Shown here piece after piece: positions 41,023-49,119 of a DNA stretch of 64,000 bases; within the stretch, counting starts at the first letter, position 1; each line of letters begins with the position of its first letter. The notes under the pieces are model-generated. The model did no database searches. It was given only the letters and a program-made list of their open reading frames with translations, and was not told where the DNA came from. The position numbers were made by a program, and so were the translations under genes. The DNA is from Nonomuraea sediminis. Lineage in GTDB: Bacteria > Actinomycetota > Actinomycetes > Streptosporangiales > Streptosporangiaceae. The stretch covers positions 1 to 64,000 of the forward strand of contig NZ_JAHDTI010000015.1 of the NCBI RefSeq assembly GCF_018531495.1, written 5' to 3'.

Positions 41023-43104
41023 GGCCTGGATCGTGGGCGGCGCGTTGCCGTCGGGGCCGCCCGTGGGCGCGTCGGTCGGCGGGCCGTTCTGCTCGGGCGG
41101 GCCCGTGTTGTCGTCCGGCGAGCGGGTGTTGTTCGGGTCGTTGATCGCCGGCGGGCTCTGGTCGGTGAACGGGGTGTCCGCGTTCGGGTCGGTGTTGCGC
41201 TGGTCCTGCTGGGGGTCCTGGGTGGGGTTGGTGTTGTCGGCGTAGTCGTTGTAGCCCCAGGAGTAGCCGGAGGGCTCGGGGAAGTCGACGACGGGCTTGC
41301 CGTTCATCGCCTCGGTCATGAACGCTCGCCACACCTGCGCCGGCAGCTGGCCGCCGAACTGCACGCCGTACCCGGGGATGGTGACGGGCTTGCGGTCGTC
41401 GCGGAACATGTCGACGGCCACGGCCAGCTGCGGGGTGAAGCCGTTGAACCAGACGCTGACGTTGTTGTCGGTCGTGCCGGTCTTGCCGGCGACCGGGCGG
41501 TCGTAGAGCCTGGCGGCGGTGCCGGTGCCGTACTTGACGACCTGCTGCAGCGCGAACGTGGCGTCGCCGGCGGCCTTCTCGCTGATCACGCGGGTGGAGC
41601 GCGGCTTGACGACGCTCTTCAGGCCCTCGGCGTCGGTGACCGACTTGACCACGTGGGCCTCCATGTGGACGCCCTTGTTGGCGAAGGTGGAGAAGCCCGA
41701 GGCGTTCTGCACCGCGCTCACCGAGGCCACGCCCAGCGGGAAGGAGGCCGCGCTCTGGTGCGGCGCGATCTGCGCCTCGGGGATCCCCGCGGCCTCGGCG
41801 GTGGCGGCCACCTTGTCGAGGCCGACCTGCTGGCCGAGGTGGACGAAGGCGGTGTTGACCGAGTTCTGCGTGGCGCGCACCAGGTCGATGCGGCCGTAGG
41901 AGCGGTTGCTGTCGTTGTTGATGGGGTGGGTCGGGTCGGAGGCGACGTGCATCGGCGAGTTGCCGTCCACTCTGGTCGACAGGTCGAAGCCGTTGTCCAG
42001 CGCGGCGGCCAGCGTGTACGCCTTGAACGTCGAGCCGGCCTGCGCGGTGGAGGAGAAGGCGTTGTCGTACTTGGAGCGGTCGGGGTTGCCGCCGTAGAAG
42101 GCGACGACCTCGCCGGTCGACGGGTCGACCGCGGCCAGGCCGGTGCGGATCTTCTTGGGCACCCCGGCGGGCAGGACGTTCTTGACCGCCCGCCCGGCGG
42201 CGTCCATCAGCTTCTTGTCGAACGTCGTCACGACGCGCAGGCCGCCGCTGTTGATGTCCTCGTCGCTGTAGCCGCGCTGGTTGAGCTCCTTGGTGACCTG
42301 GTCGAGCATGTACTGCTGCTGGCCCTTGAGCTCGAACGGCTTGCGCGGCGCCTTCAGCGTGGGGAACTGCTGCTCGGCGACCTGCTGGGCGGTGAGCACG
42401 CCGGTCTGGCCCATCGCCTGGATGACCGACTGCCAGCGGGCCCTGACGGCCTCCAGGTCGGCGCCCGTCGGGGCGGCGAAGCGGCTGGGCTGCTGGATCA
42501 CCGAGGCCAGGTAGGCGCCTTCCGCGATGCTGAGCTTGCCGACGTCCTTGCCGAAGTAGGCCTGCGCTGCGGCCTGGACGCCGTTGGCGCCGCGGCCGAA
42601 GTAGATCGTGTTCAGGTACTGCTCAAGCACCCAGTCCTTGGACTTGGACTGGTCGACCTTGATCGAGATCAGGATCTCCTTGAACTTCCTGGTCACGGAG
42701 CGTTCCTGGCTCAGGCCGCTGTAGTAGTTGCGCACCAGCTGCTGGGTGATCGTGGAGCCGCCCTGCAGCTGCTGGCCGGTGACCGTGGACCACACGGCGC
42801 GCGCGGTGCCCTTGAGCGACACGCCGCCGTCGTCGTAGAAGGAGCGGTTCTCGGCGGCGATCACCGCGTCGCGTACGTGCTTGGGCACGTCGGCGAGCTT
42901 GACGTTGCGCCGGTCGACGCCCTGGCGGGCCAGGACGCTCTTGCCGTCGCGGTAGTAGATCACGGAGCCCTGCGCGGTGGCCTGCTTCTGGGTGCTGTCG
43001 GGAATCGGCGTCATGGCCCACGCGACGGCGAAAAGGCCCACCAGCACGAGGATTCCGGCACCGACAGTGATCAACAGATAGCGGAGGATCCGCCGCTTCC
43101 GCAT
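41008..43104 (-). CDS. Class A penicillin-binding protein (GT51 + transpeptidase)
   Basis: A 698-residue bifunctional peptidoglycan synthase. One membrane helix (about 10-30) is followed by a glycosyltransferase 51 domain (motifs AENRSFYDDGGVSLKGTARA, QGGSTITQQLVRN, KEILISIKVDQSKSKDWVLEQYLNTIYFGRGANGVQAAAQAYFG, here abbreviated by key parts). The transpeptidase domain has catalytic Ser in GSTFKAYTLA, SVN and KTGTTDNN. The tail is a ~90-residue Asp/Asn/Pro-rich extension. ATG 43104 has GGAGAAGG upstream. It overlaps the DUF255 gene by 15 bp at the 3' end. Confidence 0.95.
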   Translation of the reverse strand: MRKRRILRYLLITVGAGILVLVGLFAVAWAMTPIPDSTQKQATAQGSVIYYRDGKSVLARQGVDRRNVKLADVPKHVRDAVIAAENRSFYDDGGVSLKGTARAVWSTVTGQQLQGGSTITQQLVRNYYSGLSQERSVTRKFKEILISIKVDQSKSKDWVLEQYLNTIYFGRGANGVQAAAQAYFGKDVGKLSIAEGAYLASVIQQPSRFAAPTGADLEAVRARWQSVIQAMGQTGVLTAQQVAEQQFPTLKAPRKPFELKGQQQYMLDQVTKELNQRGYSDEDINSGGLRVVTTFDKKLMDAAGRAVKNVLPAGVPKKIRTGLAAVDPSTGEVVAFYGGNPDRSKYDNAFSSTAQAGSTFKAYTLAAALDNGFDLSTRVDGNSPMHVASDPTHPINNDSNRSYGRIDLVRATQNSVNTAFVHLGQQVGLDKVAATAEAAGIPEAQIAPHQSAASFPLGVASVSAVQNASGFSTFANKGVHMEAHVVKSVTDAEGLKSVVKPRSTRVISEKAAGDATFALQQVVKYGTGTAARLYDRPVAGKTGTTDNNVSVWFNGFTPQLAVAVDMFRDDRKPVTIPGYGVQFGGQLPAQVWRAFMTEAMNGKPVVDFPEPSGYSWGYNDYADNTNPTQDPQQDQRNTDPNADTPFTDQSPPAINDPNNTRSPDDNTGPPEQNGPPTDAPTGGPDGNAPPTIQASPGG

Positions 43105-43211
43105 GCCCTTCTCCCCACCGCTCCGCACCCGAACCCCCGATCACGACCCCTACCACCTGGGCGGATGTTCAGGGTAAACGATCGATAACGGTGCTCGTCC
43201 CTGCAGCGATA

Positions 43212-43697
43212 CTACGACCGGCCTCCGCGATGGCGCGGGACATCGGCGACCAACGGCAACACTCGGTATGGGACCGGATTGTCCAGAGCGATGATGGAGG
43301 ACGTCCGCAACACCCCTTGAACCGCGACGATCTGGTCGATGACCCGCTGCAGATCGGGGTTCGAGCGGGCCACCACCCGGCACAGCAGGTCGCTGCCCCC
43401 GGTGATCGTGTGCACCTCGAGGACCTCGGGGATCCTGGCCAGCCCGTGCAGCACCGGATCGTGCCCGGCGATCTGCCTGATCTCCATCGTGACGAACGCG
43501 GTGACGCCGTAGCCCAGCGCCGCCGGCGACACGTCGGGCCCGAAACCGGTGATCACCTCGCGCGCGATCATGCGGTCGAGCCTGGCCTGGACCGTGCCGC
43601 GGGCCACGCCGAGGCGCCGCGAGCACTCGAGCACCCCCAGGCGCGGCTCGGAGGTGAGCAGACTGAGCAGTTTGGCATCGAGCTCATCGATAGTCAT
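43212..43697 (-). CDS. Lrp/AsnC family transcriptional regulator
   Basis: A 161-residue regulator. The N-terminal winged helix starts TIDELDAKLLSLLTSEPRLGVLECSRRLGVARGTVQARLDRM (key part residues 3-45). The C-terminal RAM ligand domain includes HTITGGSDLLCRVVARSNPDLQRVI. It lies divergently 67 bp from hpd, and tyrosine or phenylalanine catabolism is a common target of such neighbours, so control of hpd is inferred. ATG 43697 was chosen; ATG 43703 two codons earlier also fits, and no Shine-Dalgarno is seen. Confidence 0.9.
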   Translation of the reverse strand: MTIDELDAKLLSLLTSEPRLGVLECSRRLGVARGTVQARLDRMIAREVITGFGPDVSPAALGYGVTAFVTMEIRQIAGHDPVLHGLARIPEVLEVHTITGGSDLLCRVVARSNPDLQRVIDQIVAVQGVLRTSSIIALDNPVPYRVLPLVADVPRHRGGRS

Positions 43698-43721
43698 GTA
43701 CATAGTGTCCACTGATTTAAG

Positions 43722-43759
43722 TAACTCTTGCGCAGCTCGTCCACCAAAATCGAGAGTTA
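43722..43759. promoter_or_regulatory. Inverted repeat between Lrp gene and hpd
   Basis: TAACTCT (43722-43728) and AGAGTTA (43753-43759) form 7-bp perfect arms 24 bp apart, about three turns centre to centre. It ends 5 bp before the hpd start codon; candidate Lrp site. Confidence 0.45.
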
Positions 43760-43764
43760 GCGCC

Positions 43765-44865
43765 ATGAGCGACGTATTTCCGGTGAACGGTATGGACGCC
43801 GTGGTCTTCGCGGTGGGGAACGCCAAGCAGACCGCCCACTACTACTCGACCGCGTTCGGCATGAAGCTGATCGCCTACCGCGGTCCCGAGAACGGCAGCA
43901 GGGACGAAGTGGCCTACGTCCTCAAGTCCGGCGGCGCCGTGTTCGAGTTCAGGGGTGCGCTCAGGCCGGGAGGCGAGCTGGCCAGGCACGTGGCCGAGCA
44001 CGGCGACGGGGTGATCGACCTGGCCATCGAGGTGCCGGACGTGGAGGCGGCCTACGCGCACGCGGTCGCCCAGGGGGCCACCGGTCTGGCCGAGCCGTAC
44101 ACGCTGGAGGACGAGCACGGCAAGGTGGTGCTGGCGGCGATCGCCACCTACGGCGAGACCCGCCACACGCTGGTCGACCGCTCCAACTACGGCGGCGTCC
44201 ACCTGCCCGGCTACGTGCCGGCCCAGCCGATGGTCGAGCCGCCGGCCAAGCGCTTCTTCCAGGCCGTCGACCACTGCGTGGGCAACGTCGAGCTCGGCAA
44301 GATGGACGAGTGGGTGGCCTTCTACCGGCACGTGATGGGCTTCACCAACATGGCGGAGTTCGTCGGCGACGACATCGCCACCGAGTACTCCGCGCTCATG
44401 TCCAAGGTCGTGGCCGACGGCACGCGCAAGGTCAAGTTCCCGCTGAACGAGCCGGCCATCAGCAAGAAGAAGTCGCAGATCGACGAGTACCTGGAGTTCT
44501 ACGGCGGTCCCGGCGTGCAGCACATCGCGCTGGCCACCAACGACATCCTGACCACCGTCGACCACATGCGCGCGGCGGGCGTGCAGTTCCTCGACACCCC
44601 CGACTCCTACTACGACGACCCCGAGCTGCGGGCGCGCATCGGCGAGGTGCGGGCGCCGATCGAGGAGCTGAAGAAGCGCAAGATCCTCGTCGACCGTGAC
44701 GAGGACGGCTACCTGCTGCAGATCTTCACCAAGCCGGTGCAGGACCGCCCGACCGTGTTCTTCGAGCTCATCGAGCGGCACGGCTCGCTCGGCTTCGGCA
44801 AGGGCAACTTCAAGGCGCTGTTCGAGGCCATCGAGCGCGAGCAGGAACGCAGGGGCAACCTTTAG
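43765..44865 (+). CDS. hpd: 4-hydroxyphenylpyruvate dioxygenase
   Basis: A 366-residue non-heme Fe(II) dioxygenase converting 4-hydroxyphenylpyruvate to homogentisate in tyrosine breakdown. Two vicinal-oxygen-chelate domains are visible. Iron ligands lie in FFQAVDHCVGNV (His), GGPGVQHIALATNDI (His) and TVFFELIERHGSLGFGKGNFKALFEAIE (Glu), with the full C-terminal gate helix. ATG 43765 was taken by family alignment; GAGAG is a weak Shine-Dalgarno. No homogentisate dioxygenase gene is adjacent. Confidence 0.95.
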   Translation: MSDVFPVNGMDAVVFAVGNAKQTAHYYSTAFGMKLIAYRGPENGSRDEVAYVLKSGGAVFEFRGALRPGGELARHVAEHGDGVIDLAIEVPDVEAAYAHAVAQGATGLAEPYTLEDEHGKVVLAAIATYGETRHTLVDRSNYGGVHLPGYVPAQPMVEPPAKRFFQAVDHCVGNVELGKMDEWVAFYRHVMGFTNMAEFVGDDIATEYSALMSKVVADGTRKVKFPLNEPAISKKKSQIDEYLEFYGGPGVQHIALATNDILTTVDHMRAAGVQFLDTPDSYYDDPELRARIGEVRAPIEELKKRKILVDRDEDGYLLQIFTKPVQDRPTVFFELIERHGSLGFGKGNFKALFEAIEREQERRGNL

Positions 44866-44878
44866 TTTGTCATGACAT

Positions 44879-44916
44879 GGTGGTGGTGATCACGACTTCA
44901 TGGGATCACCACCACC
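44879..44916. terminator. 13-bp perfect hairpin enclosing the RDD start codon
   Basis: GGTGGTGGTGATC (44879-44891) and GATCACCACCACC (44904-44916) pair perfectly; the 12-nt loop holds the ATG at 44900. It starts 14 bp after the hpd stop, so it may be the hpd terminator, a translation gate for the RDD gene, or both. Confidence 0.7.
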
Positions 44917-45346
44917 GCAGATCGCGCTGGCAGGCCGATGGCGCCGCCTGTTCGCGGGCATCCTCGACGCCATCATCATCAGCCTCGTCTCCGCGCCCTT
45001 CAGCAGCGGCTGGAAGGTGGTGTGGGACTCCTCGCGAGGCGTGTGGGAACGCGTCCCCGTGCAGCACGTGCTGATCGTCACGATCATCGGATACCTCTAC
45101 TACTGGCTGCTCGAGGCGTTCTGGAACGGGCAGACCCTCGGCAAGAAGCTGTTCGGCATGCGGGTCTCGCGGGAGGACGGCGGCCGTGCCGGTGTCGGCC
45201 AGATCGCGCTGCGCGAGTTCGTCCGGGTTGTGCTCGGCTGGCTCTGCTGCATCGGCGAGTTGGTCAACTATGGCTGGATCCTGTTCGACCCGCGTAAGCA
45301 GGCTCTGCACGACAAGGCGGCCAAGACTTTGGTAATAGATGCCTGA
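44900..45346 (+). CDS. RDD family membrane protein
   Basis: A 148-residue protein with three membrane segments. The RDD domain is recognisable: LAGRWRRLFAGILDAIIISL with the Arg and Asp, LEAFWNGQTLGKKLFGMRVS, and FDPRKQALHDKAAKTLVI at the end. Role in the family is uncertain, perhaps transport. ATG 44900 lies in the loop of a 13-bp perfect hairpin and has no visible Shine-Dalgarno, so expression may depend on opening of that structure or on translational read-in from hpd. Confidence 0.85.
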   Translation: MGSPPPQIALAGRWRRLFAGILDAIIISLVSAPFSSGWKVVWDSSRGVWERVPVQHVLIVTIIGYLYYWLLEAFWNGQTLGKKLFGMRVSREDGGRAGVGQIALREFVRVVLGWLCCIGELVNYGWILFDPRKQALHDKAAKTLVIDA

Positions 45347-45400
45347 AACCCCATATTCCCCTGGCGTAGGCTGCTGGCCACGTATCCGAAGGGGGAATCG

Positions 45401-46828
45401 GTGGGGTCGAACCGGCATGTGGCCACGATGGCGGTCGCGCTCGTAAGCGTGCTCGCCTGCTCTCCGTCCACCGGGGCGACCGCCTCGGGCGGGGCGGCGG
45501 TGGAGGCACCGCACCGCAAGGACGTGGGGGCACCGGGCATCGGTGACAAGGACTTCCCCGACGACGGCAACGGCGGCTACGACGTCGCCCACTACGGCCT
45601 CAAGATCGAGTATGAGCCGGAGAGCAAGCACCTGACCGGCGTGGCCTCCATCTACGCCAGGGCCACCCAGCGGCTCGACGCGTTCAACCTGGACCTGTCC
45701 GGGCTCGAGGTCGGCGGGATCTCGGTCGACGGCAAGGAAGCCACCTACTCGCGCAGTGGTTCCGAACTGACCGTCCGGCCCGCCGCTCCGCTGGCCGACG
45801 GCGCCCGCTTCACCATCCAGGTCTCCTACTCCGGTGTGCCCAAGCCCATCAACGATCCGAAGAACCTGGGCCTGTTCGGCTTCGTCCCGACCGACGACGG
45901 CGCGTTCGTCGCCTGCCAGCCCGACGGCGCCAAGACCTGGTTCCCCTCCAACGACCACCCGGCCGACAAGGCCACCTTCGACTTCGAGATCACGGTGCCG
46001 AAGGGCGTGACCGCGCTGGCCAACGGCGAGATGCCCAGGCAGCCCGCCACCGAGGGCGACAAGACCACCTTCTACTGGCGCGAGAAGCACCCGATGGTGA
46101 CCTACCTGGCCACCGCCACGATGGGCAAGTTCTCCGTGCGCCAGGGCAGGACGCCGGGCGGCATCCCGGTGCTCGCGGCGGTGGACCCGAAGTTCAAGAA
46201 GTCGCTGTCCAGGCTCTACACGACCTCCGCCGCGGTGACCGACTACTTCGGCAAGGTCTTCGGCCCCTACCCGTTCTCCTCCACCGGCGGCATCGTCGAC
46301 GACTTCAACGCCGGATACGCCCTGGAGAACCAGACCAAGCCCATCTACGGCGGCTTCGACCCCGACGAGTCGATCATCGCGCACGAGCTGGCGCACGAGT
46401 GGTACGGCGACAGCGTGAGCATCCAGCGGTGGAAGGACCTCTGGCTCAACGAGGGCTTCGCCACCTACGCCGAGTGGCTGTGGGCCGAGCACAAGGGCAC
46501 CAACACCGCCGACGCCCTGTTCAAGGGCTACTACGAGCGGCCCTCCAGCGATGCGATGTGGAAGTACCCGCCCGGGCGCGCCCAGCCTCGTGACCTGTTC
46601 AACGAGTCGGTCTACACGCGCGGCGGGATGACGCTGCACGTGCTGCGCAAGACGATCGGCGACGCGACGTTCTTCAAGCTGCTGAAGGAGTGGGCGGCCG
46701 AGCACCGCTACGGCAACGCCACGACCGCCCAGTTCATCGCGCTGGCGGAGAAGCTGTCGGGCAAGGATCTCGGCTCGCTCTTCAACGCCTGGCTCTTCCA
46801 GCCGAAGAAGCCCGCGCCGCTGACCTAG
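45401..46828 (+). CDS. Exported M1-family metallopeptidase
   Basis: A 475-residue zinc aminopeptidase-like enzyme. A short signal ends near SVLACS, possibly a lipobox with an unusual Leu at -2, so it may be a lipoprotein or simply secreted. The M1 fold follows: the substrate-binding GAMEN is replaced by NAGYALENQ, zinc site HELAHEWYGD plus NEGFATYAEW, and a catalytic Tyr in SVYTRGGMTLH. At 475 residues it lacks the large C-terminal helical domain of full-length M1 enzymes. GTG 45401 has AGGGGG about 6 bp upstream. Located just before the PadR exporter region; functional linkage is unproven. Confidence 0.9.
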   Translation: MGSNRHVATMAVALVSVLACSPSTGATASGGAAVEAPHRKDVGAPGIGDKDFPDDGNGGYDVAHYGLKIEYEPESKHLTGVASIYARATQRLDAFNLDLSGLEVGGISVDGKEATYSRSGSELTVRPAAPLADGARFTIQVSYSGVPKPINDPKNLGLFGFVPTDDGAFVACQPDGAKTWFPSNDHPADKATFDFEITVPKGVTALANGEMPRQPATEGDKTTFYWREKHPMVTYLATATMGKFSVRQGRTPGGIPVLAAVDPKFKKSLSRLYTTSAAVTDYFGKVFGPYPFSSTGGIVDDFNAGYALENQTKPIYGGFDPDESIIAHELAHEWYGDSVSIQRWKDLWLNEGFATYAEWLWAEHKGTNTADALFKGYYERPSSDAMWKYPPGRAQPRDLFNESVYTRGGMTLHVLRKTIGDATFFKLLKEWAAEHRYGNATTAQFIALAEKLSGKDLGSLFNAWLFQPKKPAPLT

Positions 46829-46848
46829 CCTCCGGGCCGCCGAGGGCG

Positions 46849-46878
46849 TTGCCGATGCTCCGTTGAACGGAATAACGT
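46849..46878 (+). promoter_or_regulatory. padR-1 promoter with operator in the spacer
   Basis: TTGCCG (-35, 46849-46854), 18-bp spacer holding TCCGTT-G-AACGGA (46859-46871), TAACGT (-10, 46873-46878), then 7 nt to ATG 46886. The palindrome is the same core as at 48099 and 49088. Confidence 0.75.
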
Positions 46879-46885
46879 TGTCCCC

Positions 46886-47215
46886 ATGCCCAGGGGAACA
46901 TCTGAAGTCAGCGAGCCGATGTACTTCGTGCTCACCGCCCTGCTCGGCGGCCCGTTGCACGGCCACGCGATCAGCAAGTCCATCCAGGAGCTGTCCGGCG
47001 GCCGGGTCAAACCCTCGGTGGGCACCCTCTACGGGATCCTGGAGCGCCTGCACGAGCGCGGCGTGATCGCCGTTGACCGCGAGGAGACGGTCAACGGCCG
47101 CGCCCGGCGCTACTTCAGGATCACCGACGAGGGCCAGGCCCTGGTGACGGCCGAGGCCAGGCGCATGCGGGAGGCGGCGGCCCTGGTCCTGCGGACGGCC
47201 GAGGCCTCTGCGTGA
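46886..47215 (+). CDS. PadR family transcriptional regulator 1
   Basis: A 109-residue PadR repressor of the small class: winged helix EPMYFVLTALLGGPLHGHAISKSIQELSGG, VKPSVGTLYGILERLHERGVIAV, a basic wing NGRARRYFRIT, and a C-terminal dimer helix. Leaderless start: TAACGT lies 7 nt before ATG 46886, and a TCCGTTGAACGGA palindrome fills the promoter spacer. The same palindrome controls two lipoprotein genes downstream, so this protein is the best candidate repressor of the cluster. GTGA overlap with the membrane protein that follows. Confidence 0.93.
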   Translation: MPRGTSEVSEPMYFVLTALLGGPLHGHAISKSIQELSGGRVKPSVGTLYGILERLHERGVIAVDREETVNGRARRYFRITDEGQALVTAEARRMREAAALVLRTAEASA

Positions 47216-48096
47216 CCGTTCTGGAGCGTCGCTACCGGCGCCTCCTGCTCGCCTATCCGCGCGCGTACCGCCGCGCCCACGGCGACGAGCTCCTCGACGT
47301 GCTGCTGGAGTCGGCGGAGCCGGACAGGAGGGTCCCCGAGGGCAGGGAGGTGCTGGGGCTCCTCACGGGCGGCCTGCGCTCCCGCCTCATCCACCAGGCG
47401 ACGGGCAGCCCGTGGACGGGCGGCCTGCATCTGGGGATCGCCGCGCTGGCCGCCGCCAACCTGGCGGCCGTGCTGCCCTACCTGGGGTCGATCCCGTGGT
47501 GGGTCGCGATGTCGGCGCTGGCGCTGCTGGCGATCCTGCGTGGCTGGATCCTGGCGGCGTTACCGCTCACCCTGGCCGTCGGCGTCAAGGCGGTGGCGAT
47601 CGCCGGTGGTTGGCGGGTGCTCGACGTGACCCTGATCCCCGTGTATCCGAGCCTGCTCGCCGACCGGCCGCTGTTCTCCCACGACGGCCCGCTCGTGGTC
47701 GCCGCTCTCTACGCGCTCGTGCTGGTCGGGCTGCTGGTACTGGCCACCAGGCCGGGGCAGGTCCGCGCGCGGTCCTGGTGGTGGTGGGCGGCGGTCCCCG
47801 TGGCCGCGTGGGCGGGCCCGCGGTGGATGGCCGACGACGCGCTGTTCTCGATCAGCCTGAGCCGGATGGCGGTGGAGTTCGCGGCGCTGACTGTGGCGGT
47901 CGCCGGCGGGTATCTCGCTCGCGATCCACGCTGGGCGATCGCGTCGGTGGCCTATCTGGCGGCGGTGTCGGGAGAGCTGGCCGGGGACGCCATCGACCTC
48001 GGCCTGACCAGGCAGCACCTGGCCTACTGGGGTCTGCTCGGAGTGCTCACCGCGGCGGCCTGCTTCGCGCCTTACTGGCGTCGCCATCCCGATTGA
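47212..48096 (+). CDS. PadR-associated polytopic membrane protein
   Basis: A 294-residue protein. The N-terminal ~35 residues (RRYRRLLLAYPRAYRRAHGDELLDVLLE) match the short helical segment typical of membrane proteins encoded with PadR regulators (HAAS/DUF1700-like). The rest is about seven or eight hydrophobic helices. GTG 47212 overlaps the padR stop (GTGA), which implies stoichiometric co-translation. It may modulate the PadR protein at the membrane, as inferred for other PadR-membrane protein pairs; no transport or catalytic motif is visible. Confidence 0.8.
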   Translation: MTVLERRYRRLLLAYPRAYRRAHGDELLDVLLESAEPDRRVPEGREVLGLLTGGLRSRLIHQATGSPWTGGLHLGIAALAAANLAAVLPYLGSIPWWVAMSALALLAILRGWILAALPLTLAVGVKAVAIAGGWRVLDVTLIPVYPSLLADRPLFSHDGPLVVAALYALVLVGLLVLATRPGQVRARSWWWWAAVPVAAWAGPRWMADDALFSISLSRMAVEFAALTVAVAGGYLARDPRWAIASVAYLAAVSGELAGDAIDLGLTRQHLAYWGLLGVLTAAACFAPYWRRHPD

Positions 48097-48123
48097 CCAT
48101 ACTCTGTTGAACGGAGTATGGTC
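48093..48123 (+). promoter_or_regulatory. Lipoprotein 1 promoter with PadR operator in the spacer
   Basis: TTGACC (-35, 48093-48098), 18 bp, TATGGT (-10, 48117-48122). The spacer is ACTCTGTT-G-AACGGAGT plus flanks; the palindrome extends over 48095-48123 with 14-bp arms and one mismatch. ATG follows 7 nt after the -10. Confidence 0.85.
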
Positions 48124-48129
48124 CTCGCC

Positions 48130-49020
48130 ATGCCCAAAAGATCCTTTGTGGCCGTGGTCGCGGTCGTCATGCTGACCGGCTGCGCGGGTGCCCCCCAGAG
48201 CGCGCAGCCGTCACCTACGGGAGCGGTGACGGACAAGCGGCAGCTGCTCGAGGCGGCCAAGGCGGACTGCATGAAGCAGAAGGGCTTCACCTACGTCGCC
48301 TTCGTACCGCCCGAGAAGAAGAAGAGCGCGGACGAGGTCAAGCGCGACAACGGCGACTATCAGTCGATGCAGGACTACCGCCGGAAGTACGGATTCGGGG
48401 TGTTCGCGCAACTGGTGTACCCGAAGGAATTCGGGAATCCGGAGGTCAAGCCCGACGACCCGGTCATCAACCCCAACATGAAGGTCCAGAACGACCTCTC
48501 CAAGCCTCAGCTGGCCGCCTACCGCAAGGCGCTGGACGCGTGCTACGTGAAGTCGGCCAAGAAGGTGCTCGGCAAGACCCTGCGGTCGGCGACCGACTAC
48601 TTCATCCAGGTGAACAAGGCCACCAAGGCGTTGACCACCAGCCGCATCGACTCCGACCCCAAGCTCGTCGAGCTGGCCTCGGCGATGGCCGACTGCCTGA
48701 AGGGCAAGGGATACGCGATCGGGAAGACCACCCCGTCGGCGATGTCCAGCCGCGGCATGGACGAGTTCACGGCAGAGCAGGACAGGCTCGGCCGCGCCCA
48801 GCGGGACGACGTACCCAAGGTCGCGCCCCCGCCGAAGGACGACGACGACATACCCATGATCTACATGCCCACGATGACTCCCGAGGAGGCCAAGCCGTAC
48901 CTCGCCAAGGAGGTCAAGGCGGCCCTGGACGACCTGGAGTGCGGCAAGGACTTCTACCCGGTCATCACACCGCGGGAGAACGAGATCAACCGCCAGGCCA
49001 ACGCCGAGTTCGGCTTGTAG
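48130..49020 (+). CDS. Four-cysteine lipoprotein 1 of PadR cluster
   Basis: A 296-residue exported lipoprotein: signal with lipobox LTGC (Cys at about 22), then a hydrophilic Lys/Asp-rich mature domain. Motifs shared with the next gene are ADCMKQKGF, a second Cys near KALDACYVK, ADCLKGKGY and the C-terminal KAALDDLECGKDFY, i.e. four conserved cysteines. No known domain recognised. ATG 48130 is 7 nt after the -10 of a textbook operator-in-spacer promoter, so it is leaderless. It is followed by a separate but identical type of promoter before its paralogue. Confidence 0.85.
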   Translation: MPKRSFVAVVAVVMLTGCAGAPQSAQPSPTGAVTDKRQLLEAAKADCMKQKGFTYVAFVPPEKKKSADEVKRDNGDYQSMQDYRRKYGFGVFAQLVYPKEFGNPEVKPDDPVINPNMKVQNDLSKPQLAAYRKALDACYVKSAKKVLGKTLRSATDYFIQVNKATKALTTSRIDSDPKLVELASAMADCLKGKGYAIGKTTPSAMSSRGMDEFTAEQDRLGRAQRDDVPKVAPPPKDDDDIPMIYMPTMTPEEAKPYLAKEVKAALDDLECGKDFYPVITPRENEINRQANAEFGL

Positions 49021-49081
49021 TGACCGATGGGATCCTCGCGCAGGAAACTGCTGCTCATCCGGGTGGGCGTGCCGGCAACGA

Positions 49082-49112
49082 TTGACCATACTTCGTTGAA
49101 CGGAGTATGGTC
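49082..49112 (+). promoter_or_regulatory. Lipoprotein 2/exporter promoter with PadR operator in the spacer
   Basis: TTGACC (49082-49087), 18 bp, TATGGT (49106-49111). The palindrome spans 49084-49112 and differs from the 48095 site at only two bases. ATG follows 8 nt after the -10. Confidence 0.85.
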
Positions 49113-49119
49113 GCTGGCC

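Noticed and set aside
44906..47053. A 715-codon minus-strand frame
   Set aside because: Antisense to the RDD and M1 peptidase genes; no domain.
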